In this document: positions 41,053-50,700 of the stretch, one piece after another
Layout: the number at the start of each line of letters is the position of its first letter
Numbering within the stretch: the first letter of the stretch is position 1
DNA from: an uncultured Flavobacteriales bacterium
Lineage (GTDB): Bacteria > Bacteroidota > Bacteroidia > Palsa-965
DNA length: 64,000 nt
Direction: 5' to 3'
Assembly: GCA_903873905.1 (NCBI GenBank)
Contig: CAIQQJ010000106.1
Location: 1-64,000 of the forward strand
Translations under genes and position numbers: made by a program
The notes under the pieces: model-generated
What the model saw: only the letters and a program-made list of their open reading frames with translations
What the model was told of the DNA's origin: nothing
Databases searched by the model: none

Positions 41053-41988
41053 ATGAAACGTGTTTTCCTAATTACTCTTGCTTTCGTTAACAGTTGTCTT
41101 TTTGCACAACACCTTCCCGATAGTTTGCGACATTGGCATCGCGGCGGAGCTGTCGGTTTGAATTTTACACAAACCTCATTTACAAATTGGGCTACTGGCG
41201 GTGAAAATTCCGTTTCAGGACAAGGATTACTTGGCTTATTTGTCAACTATAAAAAGGATTCCACGAGTTGGGACAACAGTGTTGATTTCGCTTATGGTGT
41301 GCTACATCAGGGGAAGGATAAGTTCACAAAAAAAACAGACGATAAAATTGACTTTACTTCTAAATATGGACGGTACGCTTTTAAAAAAGTTTGGTATTAC
41401 ACTGCACTCTTTAGTTTCAAAACGCAATCTTCGCCAGGTTATATTTATTCCGACGATACAAGTAAAACGGTGATTTCTGATTTTATGGCACCTGGGTATA
41501 CGCTTCTCGCGCTTGGACTCGATTACAAACCCAACAAGACCGTATCGGTTTTTTTCGCGCCGTTCACAGGGAAAACCACTTATGTGTTGAATCAAACACT
41601 TGCTGATGCAGGAGCATTCGGTGTGGATAAAGCGATTTTTGATAATGCAGGAATTAAAACAAAAGACGGACAGAACATAAGAAATGAATTTGGCGGTTAT
41701 GTTCGCTTTCAGTATAAAGCAGAAGTGATGACCAACATTACACTCAATGCACGTTGCGAATTATTTTCAAATTATCTGAAGGATCCACAAAACATAGATG
41801 TCAATGCAGAAATCATTTTGAACATGAAAGTGAATAAATATTTTTCTGCAAACCTAAATATTCAAGGCGTTTATGATAACGATGTGCTGATTGCAGTAGA
41901 CAGAAACCATGATGGCATTTTGGATGGAGTTGGGCCTCGTTTCCAATTGAGACAAGTTTTGGGAGTTGGGTTTTCTGCGAAATTCTAA
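41053..41988 (+). CDS. DUF3078-like outer-membrane protein
   Basis: HRGGAVGLNFTQTSFTNWATGGENSVSGQGLLGLFVNYKKDSTSWDNSVDFAYGVLHQG; start moved from 40942. Confidence 0.75.
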   Translation: MKRVFLITLAFVNSCLFAQHLPDSLRHWHRGGAVGLNFTQTSFTNWATGGENSVSGQGLLGLFVNYKKDSTSWDNSVDFAYGVLHQGKDKFTKKTDDKIDFTSKYGRYAFKKVWYYTALFSFKTQSSPGYIYSDDTSKTVISDFMAPGYTLLALGLDYKPNKTVSVFFAPFTGKTTYVLNQTLADAGAFGVDKAIFDNAGIKTKDGQNIRNEFGGYVRFQYKAEVMTNITLNARCELFSNYLKDPQNIDVNAEIILNMKVNKYFSANLNIQGVYDNDVLIAVDRNHDGILDGVGPRFQLRQVLGVGFSAKF

Positions 41989-42073
41989 TGAGCAGCTTTT
42001 AAAAAAAATCATTTCGTTTTTTTAATAAACTTAATTTTTCTCTCTACACAAACAACTCCAAAACTTTGACCCC

Positions 42074-43171
42074 ATGAAAATAAAAGTTTCCCTGCTTGCT
42101 ATTTTTATAAGCACATTCCTTTCCGCACAAATTACGGTTTCACTCCTGAGTTCAACTGCAAGTTGTCTTTTGCCATGCAACGGAACCGTGAACGTAATTG
42201 CAACAGGAGGAACTCCACCGTATTCATACACTATTCTTCCCAATGCAATTAACAATGCCACTGGTAGTTTCACAGGTATTTGTTCTGGTTCTTACACTGT
42301 CACTGTTACAGATGCAACTTTTAACATTGGAACTTATTCTTCAACAGTTGCAACCATTTCTGCGCCGAGTATCACAACTGTCACCACAACTGGAATATTG
42401 CCACCTTCAAACTACGAAGCAACTGTTACTTATACAGGTGGACAACCGCGATACATTGTGCAATGGTTCTATGAGCCATCCGGAGTGATGATTAGACAGG
42501 ATCTTGTTTCGACAATGAATGATACAATAACACATCTCTCTCCTGGAGATTATGGTGTGATCGTAACTGATTCCGTCAATAGTGTTTCTGGATGCCAAGG
42601 ATTAAATCAAGCACCCTATTTATTTTCCATCTGTGACCCATCTATTGGTGTAGGCTTTATCAATTACACACCAAATGACACCGTATGTCCTGGCACACCA
42701 ATTACGATCAATTACATTACTGTACCTATGGGTCAGATCAATATTTTATATCAGGTTTTCATGTCCGATAATCCAAATTGTGATCCTTCCGCATCCAATG
42801 GCACTTTTTCATGCAACATAAGTCAAACAACAACATTCACTGGTTTTTGGGCTTATTCAGCTACTTGTGCTCCTATTCCCTTTGCACCAGTCACCATTAC
42901 CGTTCTTCCATGTGTGGGAATAAATGAGCAGCAGTCGACTAATTTTGTTTCCATTTTTCCAAATCCTGGCAATGGAGCTTTCACTTTAAAAACGAATCAG
43001 ACTACTGCAGTTCAATTGGAGATCTTTGATGAAACAGGAAGGAACTGTTATACTTCATCTTCAAAAAATGGAGACGAAATTTTTACTGGACTGAAATCTG
43101 GAATTTATTTCATTCGCATTCTTTCTGATGCTGGAACCAAAATAGAAAAGTTGGTGATTACCAATAAGTAA
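42074..43171 (+). CDS. Secreted protein with T9SS type A sorting domain
   Basis: Signal peptide; SprB-like TGGTPPYSYTI; CTD VSIFPNPGNGAFTL..GIYFIRILSDAGTKIEKLVITNK. Confidence 0.8.
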   Translation: MKIKVSLLAIFISTFLSAQITVSLLSSTASCLLPCNGTVNVIATGGTPPYSYTILPNAINNATGSFTGICSGSYTVTVTDATFNIGTYSSTVATISAPSITTVTTTGILPPSNYEATVTYTGGQPRYIVQWFYEPSGVMIRQDLVSTMNDTITHLSPGDYGVIVTDSVNSVSGCQGLNQAPYLFSICDPSIGVGFINYTPNDTVCPGTPITINYITVPMGQINILYQVFMSDNPNCDPSASNGTFSCNISQTTTFTGFWAYSATCAPIPFAPVTITVLPCVGINEQQSTNFVSIFPNPGNGAFTLKTNQTTAVQLEIFDETGRNCYTSSSKNGDEIFTGLKSGIYFIRILSDAGTKIEKLVITNK

Positions 43172-43415
43172 CCTCACCCCTTTTGTGAGTTTGTTTTAAG
43201 CAGAAACTTTGGAGAATTCCCCTCTCCGAAGGAGAGGGGTGAGTGAGACCTCAGATGAAGGAGAAGCAATTAATATTAGTTTGTTCAGAAATTTCAATTT
43301 CAAAAAACACATACTCGAAATATTTTTGAATACCGAGAACGTTCTCGCCCCTCTCCTTCGGAGAGGGGGATTCTGAAATGTTTCTCACAATTACAAACTC
43401 CGTAAAGGGGTGAGG
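43172..43415. repeat. Long imperfect inverted repeat spanning stop codon to stop codon
   Basis: Outer arms of about 73 bp (43172-43243 and about 43343-43415) with inner palindrome CCCCTCTCCGAAGGAGAGGGG in each arm. Confidence 0.9.
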
Positions 43416-44114
43416 TTATTTTGCAATCAAACGGAATCCTCTTCCGTGAATATTCATGATTTCTACGGTTGGATCATCCTTCAAATATTTTCTAAGCTTC
43501 GCGATATATACATCCATACTGCGTGAATTGAAATAACTGTCGTCACCCCAAATTGTATTCAATGCGAATGAACGATCAAGTACTTCGTTTTTATGAAGCG
43601 CCAGCAAACGCAAAAGATCCGCTTCTTTCGAAGTAAGTTTCTGCGGCTTATTGCCGAATTCCAACATTTGTCTTGTATAATCGTATTTGTAATCGCCGAT
43701 CGTAAAAAGAGTTTGCTCCATGTTGAGCGCGCCACCTTTTGTTCTTCGGAGAATTGCCTTTAAACGCAACAGCAATTCTTCCATGCTGAATGGTTTGGTA
43801 ATATAATCATCGGCACCAGCATTGAATCCCTCAATTGTATCTTCCTTCATCGACTTCGCGGTGAGAAATACAACAGGAATGTCCTTGTTGATGGTTCGGA
43901 TTTCTTTCGCGAGTGTGTAACCGTCTTTAACGGGCATCATCACATCGAGCAGACAGAGATCAAAAGTTCCTTTTCGGAACTGATCAAATCCTTCTTTTCC
44001 GTTTGTCGCGAGAACGGTTGCATATCCCTTCGCGTCGAGATATTCCTGCAGAAGTTTTCCGAGATTCGGATCGTCCTCAGCGAGGAGAATTTTGGCTTTT
44101 GTTTCTGTACTCAT
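43416..44114 (-). CDS. OmpR/PhoB-family response regulator
   Basis: ILLAEDDPNLG..LCLLDVMMPVKDGYTL..VFLTAKS..DDYITKPFS plus winged-helix C-terminus. Confidence 0.93.
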   Translation of the reverse strand: MSTETKAKILLAEDDPNLGKLLQEYLDAKGYATVLATNGKEGFDQFRKGTFDLCLLDVMMPVKDGYTLAKEIRTINKDIPVVFLTAKSMKEDTIEGFNAGADDYITKPFSMEELLLRLKAILRRTKGGALNMEQTLFTIGDYKYDYTRQMLEFGNKPQKLTSKEADLLRLLALHKNEVLDRSFALNTIWGDDSYFNSRSMDVYIAKLRKYLKDDPTVEIMNIHGRGFRLIAK

Positions 44115-45691
44115 GACAATGGTTTTTCATTCAAGATGTATGGCAACCGCACATGAAAATTACTTCCATGTCCCGGTTCACTTTCTACCCACACTTCACC
44201 ACCGTGTTTTTCCACAATTGCTTTTACATAACTCAATCCGAGTCCAAAGCCTTTTACATCGTGAATATTACCGGTGGGAACGCGGTAAAGTTTTTCGAAA
44301 ATCTTTTTCTGATTTTCGCGTGCGATTCCGATTCCATTATCCTGTACACAGAACTCAATTCCATTGGCAAGGTCCTGGGTGTAGATTTTAATACTCGGTT
44401 TTACTGGTGTGTATTTAATCGCGTTATCAAGCAAGTTGTAAATAATATTTTGAATATGTGTATGATCGGCATAAATTTCGTGCTTGTCCGCTTTAAGTTC
44501 AGCAGAAATTTCTCCTTCCTTTTTGTCAATTGCCAACTGCACACTTCCAATAGCCTGAAGAATGATATCGTGCAAATCAATGTTGATCGGTTTGAGTTTG
44601 AAATTGCCTTTGTCGAGAAGTGCCGTTTGCAAAACATTTTCCACCAATATTCCCAATCGCTTATTTTCTTCCTTGATCATGGTGAGATAACGATCAGTCC
44701 GTTCTTTCGTTTTGGAAATATCCTCATCCCCCAACACTTCGCAAGCAAGAGAAATGGTTGAAATTGGCGTCTTCAGCTCATGCGTCATATTGCTGATAAA
44801 ATCGTTTTTGATTTCTGAAAGATGTTTCTGTCGAAAAATGGTGGAGATGGAATAATAAAAAAGCCAAATGATAAACAGAATGAAAAATGCAGAGATGATC
44901 AGCATGATCCACATCGATTTTAAAATAAATCCTCTTTCATTTGGGAAATAAATTGACAACATTTTCGGCTGGGCAAACAAACTTTCCGCAGTAAGATTAA
45001 CGCGATAGTGACTTGTAAGCAAACTGTCTTTTATTGAATTTCCAGTTGAACGTTTGCAATCGAAAGTACAAGGAGGGGAATTAAGAATAGCATAAACATA
45101 ATGCGTATTGATCCCACGACTCACAAATTCATTTCGCAACAAAGAATCAACTAATGAAGTGTCAATGTAATTCGAGTAATCATTGTAAACATTAATGTGA
45201 ACCACTTCATCAAAAAGATTGTTGAACATTCCTGCTGTGGCATTCAAATCATTCGGTGACGAAATATTGGATGGCCGATGTGCATTCGCAGAAATGAGAT
45301 TTGCCGAAACGTTGGCATTAAATTCGCGCCCAAGTGTATCTCCTGGATATGATTTTGTTCTTGAACTCGTGTTGCGTTTTCCTGCAGAATCAGAAACAAA
45401 TTCTTCATACACATTCACTCTTCCCGATTGTGCCATATAAGGATTGGTCACAAAACTTTGCCGGCGATAACTGAGTTGACGACGCAAACGTAAACCCATT
45501 TGATTATGACTATATTTTTTTGAAACCTGCACCAAAGCCTCCCGCACATCCTGCGCGAAATGTTCACGCTTCTGATCTATCGCTCCGCTGATCCAATAAT
45601 ACTGAATCACGCAAAGCCCCATCAAGGCGGCACCTGCAAGAAACGTAATCAGTTTTGGCGATACTATTTTCATTCCTAACAAAATTAACAA
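44111..45691 (-). CDS. Sensor histidine kinase
   Basis: NDFISNMTHELKTPISTI, NLLDNAIKYTP, VQDNGIGIA, GFGLGLSYVKAIVEKHGGEV; overlaps the response regulator start. Confidence 0.93.
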   Translation of the reverse strand: MLILLGMKIVSPKLITFLAGAALMGLCVIQYYWISGAIDQKREHFAQDVREALVQVSKKYSHNQMGLRLRRQLSYRRQSFVTNPYMAQSGRVNVYEEFVSDSAGKRNTSSRTKSYPGDTLGREFNANVSANLISANAHRPSNISSPNDLNATAGMFNNLFDEVVHINVYNDYSNYIDTSLVDSLLRNEFVSRGINTHYVYAILNSPPCTFDCKRSTGNSIKDSLLTSHYRVNLTAESLFAQPKMLSIYFPNERGFILKSMWIMLIISAFFILFIIWLFYYSISTIFRQKHLSEIKNDFISNMTHELKTPISTISLACEVLGDEDISKTKERTDRYLTMIKEENKRLGILVENVLQTALLDKGNFKLKPINIDLHDIILQAIGSVQLAIDKKEGEISAELKADKHEIYADHTHIQNIIYNLLDNAIKYTPVKPSIKIYTQDLANGIEFCVQDNGIGIARENQKKIFEKLYRVPTGNIHDVKGFGLGLSYVKAIVEKHGGEVWVESEPGHGSNFHVRLPYILNEKPLS

Positions 45692-45843
45692 TCAACAACC
45701 CTCCTAAAGCCGAATGAATCATGGGTTAACAATCTTTAACGGCACTAAAAATTAGGTAAAAAAGTGATTTAGGAGACATAAAACCAACTTATCATTCAAT
45801 ACAATCGGTAAAGAATTACTTTTGTAAAAAAAAAATAACCTAC

Positions 45844-47235
45844 ATGAAACATAAATTACTTTTTACCATTAGTCTGTTTGTTGCAATGGCAATGAGCGCT
45901 CAAACAATTCCGAACAGTGGATTTGAATTCTGGAACGCTTCTTCAATTGACAATCCATTGTATTATCCACAAACTTCCAATCAACAGGCACTTCAAGCTG
46001 GCCTTCCGCAAAATGCGTTGAAAGTTACAGATCCACAACAAGGAACATTAGCCATTCAATTAAACACGGTTACCAATGGCGTTGATACAATGTTTGGATA
46101 TTTTCTCAATGGAGATCCAAATTCACTTGCTGGAGGAATTCCTTATTCACAACATCCAATTACGCTAACGGGCTATTACAAATGCAACGTCATGGCGGGT
46201 GACACTGCTTTCGTTTTTATCGTTTTTAAACAAGGAGGAATTGCGGTTAGTCAGGATTTCGCAATATTCACTGGTAATCATTCTTCCGCTTATGTACCAT
46301 TTACACTCACTTTAACAATTCCTGCACTTGCAACTCCCGATAGCATAATCGTTGGGGCGGCATCAAGCAATGCGTTTGTCAACCGTGGAATTCCAGGCAG
46401 CATGTTGCAACTTGATAATCTCACTTTCACTGGAGTTTCTAGTCAACCTACAATGATGAACGGAAGTTTTGAAAATTGGATTTCCATCAACACTAGCACG
46501 CCACAAAATTGGGGAACTGCAGGTGATTTGATTTATCAAACTAATGATGCACACACCGGAACTTACGCAGTGGAGATGAATACTTTTTCATATGGAGGTC
46601 CTAACGTAAGTCCTTCCTACATCACCAATGGAATTTTCCCTCCTCAATCAGGTCCACAAGGTGGGCGTCCTTACACTTTGTTGAATGATACACTTTGCGG
46701 TTGGTATAAATACATCCCAGTTGGCATTGACAGCGCAACAATTTACCTTTCAACATCTCAAAATACAGTTGGTGTTGGAGGCGGAGTTCTTGGATTGCCC
46801 CCAGTTTCTGTTTATACATTTTTCTCGATGCCATTTTCAAGTTTCATGCAACCTGACACCTTGTTGATTGTTCTTGCATCAGGATACAATGGATCGGACG
46901 CTTCGAATGTTGGAAGTGTTTTCAAAGTCGATGATCTTTATTTGAAATCTTCTGCTGTTGGTATTGCTGTTTTGAACTGGAATACTTTTGGAAAAGTTCA
47001 ACTATATCCTAATCCTTCAAGTGTGGATTGTTGGATGGAATTCGACAATAATGAGAATTCCCCAATGAAAATGACAGTCACCGATGAACTTGGAAAAACA
47101 GTTTCTGAAATTGAAATAACAGGAACAGGACACCAGCGTCAGCACATTGACACGTCTGTTTTGTCAAAAGGAATTTATGTTGTTACCCTTACACAAAACG
47201 GAAATCATACTTCTAGAAAGCTTTTCGTAGATTAA
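45844..47235 (+). CDS. Secreted protein with T9SS type A sorting domain
   Basis: MKHKLLFTISLFVAMAMSAQTIPNSGFEFWN; CTD VQLYPNPSSVDCWMEF..GIYVVTLTQNGNHTSRKLFVD. Confidence 0.82.
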   Translation: MKHKLLFTISLFVAMAMSAQTIPNSGFEFWNASSIDNPLYYPQTSNQQALQAGLPQNALKVTDPQQGTLAIQLNTVTNGVDTMFGYFLNGDPNSLAGGIPYSQHPITLTGYYKCNVMAGDTAFVFIVFKQGGIAVSQDFAIFTGNHSSAYVPFTLTLTIPALATPDSIIVGAASSNAFVNRGIPGSMLQLDNLTFTGVSSQPTMMNGSFENWISINTSTPQNWGTAGDLIYQTNDAHTGTYAVEMNTFSYGGPNVSPSYITNGIFPPQSGPQGGRPYTLLNDTLCGWYKYIPVGIDSATIYLSTSQNTVGVGGGVLGLPPVSVYTFFSMPFSSFMQPDTLLIVLASGYNGSDASNVGSVFKVDDLYLKSSAVGIAVLNWNTFGKVQLYPNPSSVDCWMEFDNNENSPMKMTVTDELGKTVSEIEITGTGHQRQHIDTSVLSKGIYVVTLTQNGNHTSRKLFVD

Positions 47236-47242
47236 AATTATT

Positions 47243-47329
47243 GGGTACGAATTACGAATTTTTGCGAATAAATACGAAAAATGAAAATGCAATTCGTAAC
47301 TATTCGTTTTTGATTCGTAATTCGTACCC
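47243..47329. repeat. Gene-less inverted repeat between convergent genes
   Basis: Arms gggtacgaattacgaatttttgcgaataaatacgaa (47243-47278) and attcgtaactattcgtttttgattcgtaattcgtaccc (47292-47329). Confidence 0.9.
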
Positions 47330-47895
47330 TATTTTTTCAACGACCATATCGCAGAATCCCACCAGCCTTTGTAAAAATAATTTTCCTTGTAATAGGCTTC
47401 CATTTGGAATCCTAATTTTTCAAGCACACGTTTCGAAGCCATGTGATCGGGAGTGATATTCGCCTCGATGGAATGTAAATTCATTTTATTGAATCCGAAT
47501 TCAATTACAGCTTTAACGGCTTCCGTCATAATGCCCTTATTCCAAAATTCAGGATTCAATTCATAACCCATATCGGCTCGGAAATGCTGATGAACTATTT
47601 TTTTGAATCCAACAGACCCAATTAATTTTCCGCTTTCCTTTTCCTCAATTCCCCATCGCACCCCATTTCCCTCCGCGAACAGTTTTTGCCAAGAATAAAT
47701 TAATTTTTCGGCTTGTTTTATTTCTTCAAAAACAGGCTCGCCTCGTTGTAACATTACACGCGGATCAGCATATAAATGGAAAATTATTGGAGCATCAATT
47801 CCCGATACCAAACGTAAGCGCAAACGTTCGGTATGTAATGCTGGGAATATTTTTGGAAAACTTAATTCCATTTGATAGCTAAGATAATGGAACAA
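47329..47895 (-). CDS. GNAT family N-acetyltransferase (RimJ/RimL-like)
   Basis: TERLRLRLVSGIDAPIIF..WGIEEKESGKLIGSVGF..ADMGYELNPEFWNKGIMTEAVKAVIEFGFNKMNLHSIEANITPDHMASKRVLEKLGF. Confidence 0.9.
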   Translation of the reverse strand: MFHYLSYQMELSFPKIFPALHTERLRLRLVSGIDAPIIFHLYADPRVMLQRGEPVFEEIKQAEKLIYSWQKLFAEGNGVRWGIEEKESGKLIGSVGFKKIVHQHFRADMGYELNPEFWNKGIMTEAVKAVIEFGFNKMNLHSIEANITPDHMASKRVLEKLGFQMEAYYKENYFYKGWWDSAIWSLKK

Positions 47896-47945
47896 TTGTT
47901 ACAACAAATCATAAGGTCTTCTGCTTATCTTTACAATTCGAAATA

Positions 47946-48758
47946 ATGGAATACTTCGCCTATCCTGCCGCCATCATCATGGGCATACTTCTTGGTTTAA
48001 TCGGTGGTGGAGGATCTATCCTCACACTTCCTTTGCTCGTTTACCTGTTGCACATTCCAACAACGGAGGCTACTACGTATTCACTTTTCATTGTTGGCCT
48101 TACCGCTTTTTTCGGTGCGTCCTATTATGTGAAAAATAATTTTGTCTGCTGGAAAACCATGTTGTTTTTTGGTGTGCCTTCCCTATCCGCCACCTATTTT
48201 ACAAGAGCAAAAATTCTCCCTTCGTTTCCCAATACATTTTCAATTTTCGGTTCTGAAATATCCAAAGATCTTTTCATTATGATCTTATTTGCCGTATTAA
48301 TGCTTGCCGCTTCCTATTCCATGATTCGCCCTCTGAAAGTTATTCGCCAAGGAGATTATCCTGAGACAAAACGTTATCGTTATGTATTAATTCTTCTTGG
48401 AGGATTAATGGTCGGAACAATTGTGGGAATGCTTGGTGCGGGTGGTGGGTTTTTAATTATTCCCACACTTGTTATTCTTGCAAATCTCCCAATGAAAAAA
48501 GCAATCGGAACTTCTTTGGGCTTGATCTTCATTAATTGCACAATTGGTTTTGGTGGCGATTTATTTCACAGCGTCCATCCAGATTGGATTTTGCTTTTGA
48601 GATTCTCTGCCTTCTCTATTGTTGGAATGGCAATTGGTCTTTGGCTTTCACGCTATATTTCTGGAAACAAATTGAAACCGGCCTTCGGTTGGTTTATTCT
48701 CATAATTGGAATTTTCATTTTAGTAAAGGAATATTTAATTCATCATCAACATTCTTAA
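47946..48758 (+). CDS. TauE/SafE family sulfite exporter-like permease
   Basis: IIMGILLGLIGGGGSILTLPLLVYLLHI..GMLGAGGGFLIIPTLVI. Confidence 0.88.
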   Translation: MEYFAYPAAIIMGILLGLIGGGGSILTLPLLVYLLHIPTTEATTYSLFIVGLTAFFGASYYVKNNFVCWKTMLFFGVPSLSATYFTRAKILPSFPNTFSIFGSEISKDLFIMILFAVLMLAASYSMIRPLKVIRQGDYPETKRYRYVLILLGGLMVGTIVGMLGAGGGFLIIPTLVILANLPMKKAIGTSLGLIFINCTIGFGGDLFHSVHPDWILLLRFSAFSIVGMAIGLWLSRYISGNKLKPAFGWFILIIGIFILVKEYLIHHQHS

Positions 48759-48768
48759 AAAATCCGCC

Positions 48769-50166
48769 ATGTACATTGAACAACTTTATACAAATTGTCT
48801 TGCCGAAGCGGCCTATTGGATTGAATCCGATGGCGAAGCTGCGGTCATTGATCCTCTTCGTGAAACGGAACCGTATTTGAAAAAAGCTGCTGAACGCGGA
48901 GTGAAAATTAAATACGTTTTCGAAACACACTTCCATGCCGATTTTGTTTCCGGTCATATCGATTTGGCAAAAGCTACTGGTGCTACAATTGTTTTTGGTC
49001 CAACTGCCGAAACAAATTATGAAGCACACACTGCTGTTGATGGAGAGGAATTTTCATTGGGGAAAATTACTTTGCGCGTTTTGCACACACCCGGTCACAC
49101 ACCTGAATCTACTTGCTATTTATTGCTCGATGAAAATAAAAAAGAACATTCTGTCTTCACAGGAGATACCCTTTTTGTTGGCGATGTTGGCCGTCCCGAT
49201 TTGTTGGATGGAAAAATGTCGAAAGAAACATTGGCTTCCATGTTGTATGATTCCTTGAACAACAAATTAAAAAAATTGGGTGATGATGTAATGGTTTATC
49301 CTGCGCATGGTCCTGGAAGTTCTTGCGGAAAAAACATTGGCAAGGAAACCTGGTCTACCATTGGCGAACAGAAAAAAACAAATTACGCGATGTTGGAAAA
49401 TGATCGTGAGAAATTTATTCTTGCCGTCACTGATGGACTTTCTGCGCCTCCACAATATTTTTTCAAGGATGCGATGATCAATAAAAAGGGTTATGAAAAT
49501 ATTGAAAATATTTTAGAACGAAACAGCATTCCACTCTCTCCTGAAAAAGCGAAACAAGCAATTGAAAATGGTGCGCTTGTTTTAGATACGCGCATTGCCG
49601 ATAATTTTGAAACAGGATTTATTCCCGGCGCAATTAACATTGGTCTTGATGGAACTTTTGCCGTTTGGGTTGGAACTTTAATTGATATCAATGTTCCGAT
49701 TTTAGTTGTTGCCGCTCCTGGAAAAGAAATTGAATCCATCCTGCGGCTTGCTAGAGTTGGATTTGAAAATGTTGTCGGTTTTCTGGAAGGTGGAATTGAA
49801 GCATGGGAAAAAGCGGGATTCCCAACCGAAACAATTCAGTCCATCAATCCCGACGAATTTGCAAAAGCAGTTCGCAGTAGAGAAAATGAAAGAACAATTT
49901 TGGATGTTCGTCGCCCAGGAGAATTTGAAGCGGGGCATGTGAAAGGCGCAAATCTTCTTTGCCTAACCAGTTTTTCCAATCCAAAGAATTTGTCAACGCT
50001 CTCATTGGAAAAACCATATTACATTCATTGCGGAGGTGGATACCGTTCCATGATTGCAGCAACTATTCTGAAAGCAAAAGGCTTCACGAATATTGTGAAT
50101 GTAAGACAAGGTTGGAGTGGAATTAAAAATCAGGATTTGCCTTTGGTGTTGCCGGAGAAAGTTTGA
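48769..50166 (+). CDS. MBL-fold hydrolase with rhodanese domains (persulfide dioxygenase-like)
   Basis: FETHFHADFVSGHIDLA..HTPGHTPES..VFTGDTLFVGDVGRPDL..VYPAHGPGSSCG plus two rhodanese-like domains. Confidence 0.9.
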   Translation: MYIEQLYTNCLAEAAYWIESDGEAAVIDPLRETEPYLKKAAERGVKIKYVFETHFHADFVSGHIDLAKATGATIVFGPTAETNYEAHTAVDGEEFSLGKITLRVLHTPGHTPESTCYLLLDENKKEHSVFTGDTLFVGDVGRPDLLDGKMSKETLASMLYDSLNNKLKKLGDDVMVYPAHGPGSSCGKNIGKETWSTIGEQKKTNYAMLENDREKFILAVTDGLSAPPQYFFKDAMINKKGYENIENILERNSIPLSPEKAKQAIENGALVLDTRIADNFETGFIPGAINIGLDGTFAVWVGTLIDINVPILVVAAPGKEIESILRLARVGFENVVGFLEGGIEAWEKAGFPTETIQSINPDEFAKAVRSRENERTILDVRRPGEFEAGHVKGANLLCLTSFSNPKNLSTLSLEKPYYIHCGGGYRSMIAATILKAKGFTNIVNVRQGWSGIKNQDLPLVLPEKV

Positions 50167-50172
50167 GTTGAC

Positions 50173-50219
50173 GATTTGAAAATTCGACATTCGATATTTT
50201 ACATTGGATATTCGATATT
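50173..50219 (+). repeat. 47-bp direct repeat copy 1 with ATTCGAY heptamers
   Basis: gatttgaaaattcgacattcgatattttacattggatattcgatatt; 46/47 identical to 50701-50747. Confidence 0.9.
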
Positions 50220-50271
50220 CATTTTTCGCCTGCCTCCTGCCCCTTTTTTGCCTGTCCCTCTTTAAAAATCT

Positions 50272-50367
50272 GGGCGTGCCCTAAAGGTCGGGCTATCCGC
50301 TACAAGTCCGTCAACGCTAAATGCAAACGCACTTCGGGCTTTCCACTGCTATCCCTCACGCAAAAAA
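50272..50367. repeat. GGGCGTGCC-family structured intergenic repeat, copy C
   Basis: gggcgtgccctaaaggtcgggctatccgctacaagtc..ctatccctcacgcaaaaaa. Confidence 0.75.
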
Positions 50368-50490
50368 CAATTGTAATACCATTAGCCAATATATAGTAGT
50401 CTGGCGTTTACATAACCTACAAACATTTTCTAAGGAAACTTTATAGCCTAATTTAATAATCGTGGAATAGGAAATTATCTAGTACATGAA

Positions 50491-50605
50491 ACAGGCCGCT
50501 CCTACGGCGCTGATCATGAATTGAGAAAATTTTCAGCTCCAGAGGAGCGCCCCGTTTGTAATAAAAAATGCAAAAAATAATTAAAGCGCTGTAGGCGCGA
50601 CCTGT
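50491..50605. repeat. Inverted repeat element, 21-bp arms
   Basis: acaggccgctcctacggcgct (50491-50511) versus agcgctgtaggcgcgacctgt (50585-50605), 17/21 inverted match, with internal gctccagaggagc hairpin. Confidence 0.8.
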
Positions 50606-50700
50606 TAGGTGCACACCAATAAATTGATTTGGAATCAGAGAAAATGAGATTGAATATTGGTCTATATTATATTGGCAAGTGGTATAAATTGGCAATTAAT

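Noticed and set aside
47243-47329. Interpreting the inverted repeat simply as a bidirectional terminator
   Set aside because: Not excluded, but arm length, word periodicity and lack of a GC-rich stem with T-tract make it atypical, so it is kept as a finding with moderate interest.
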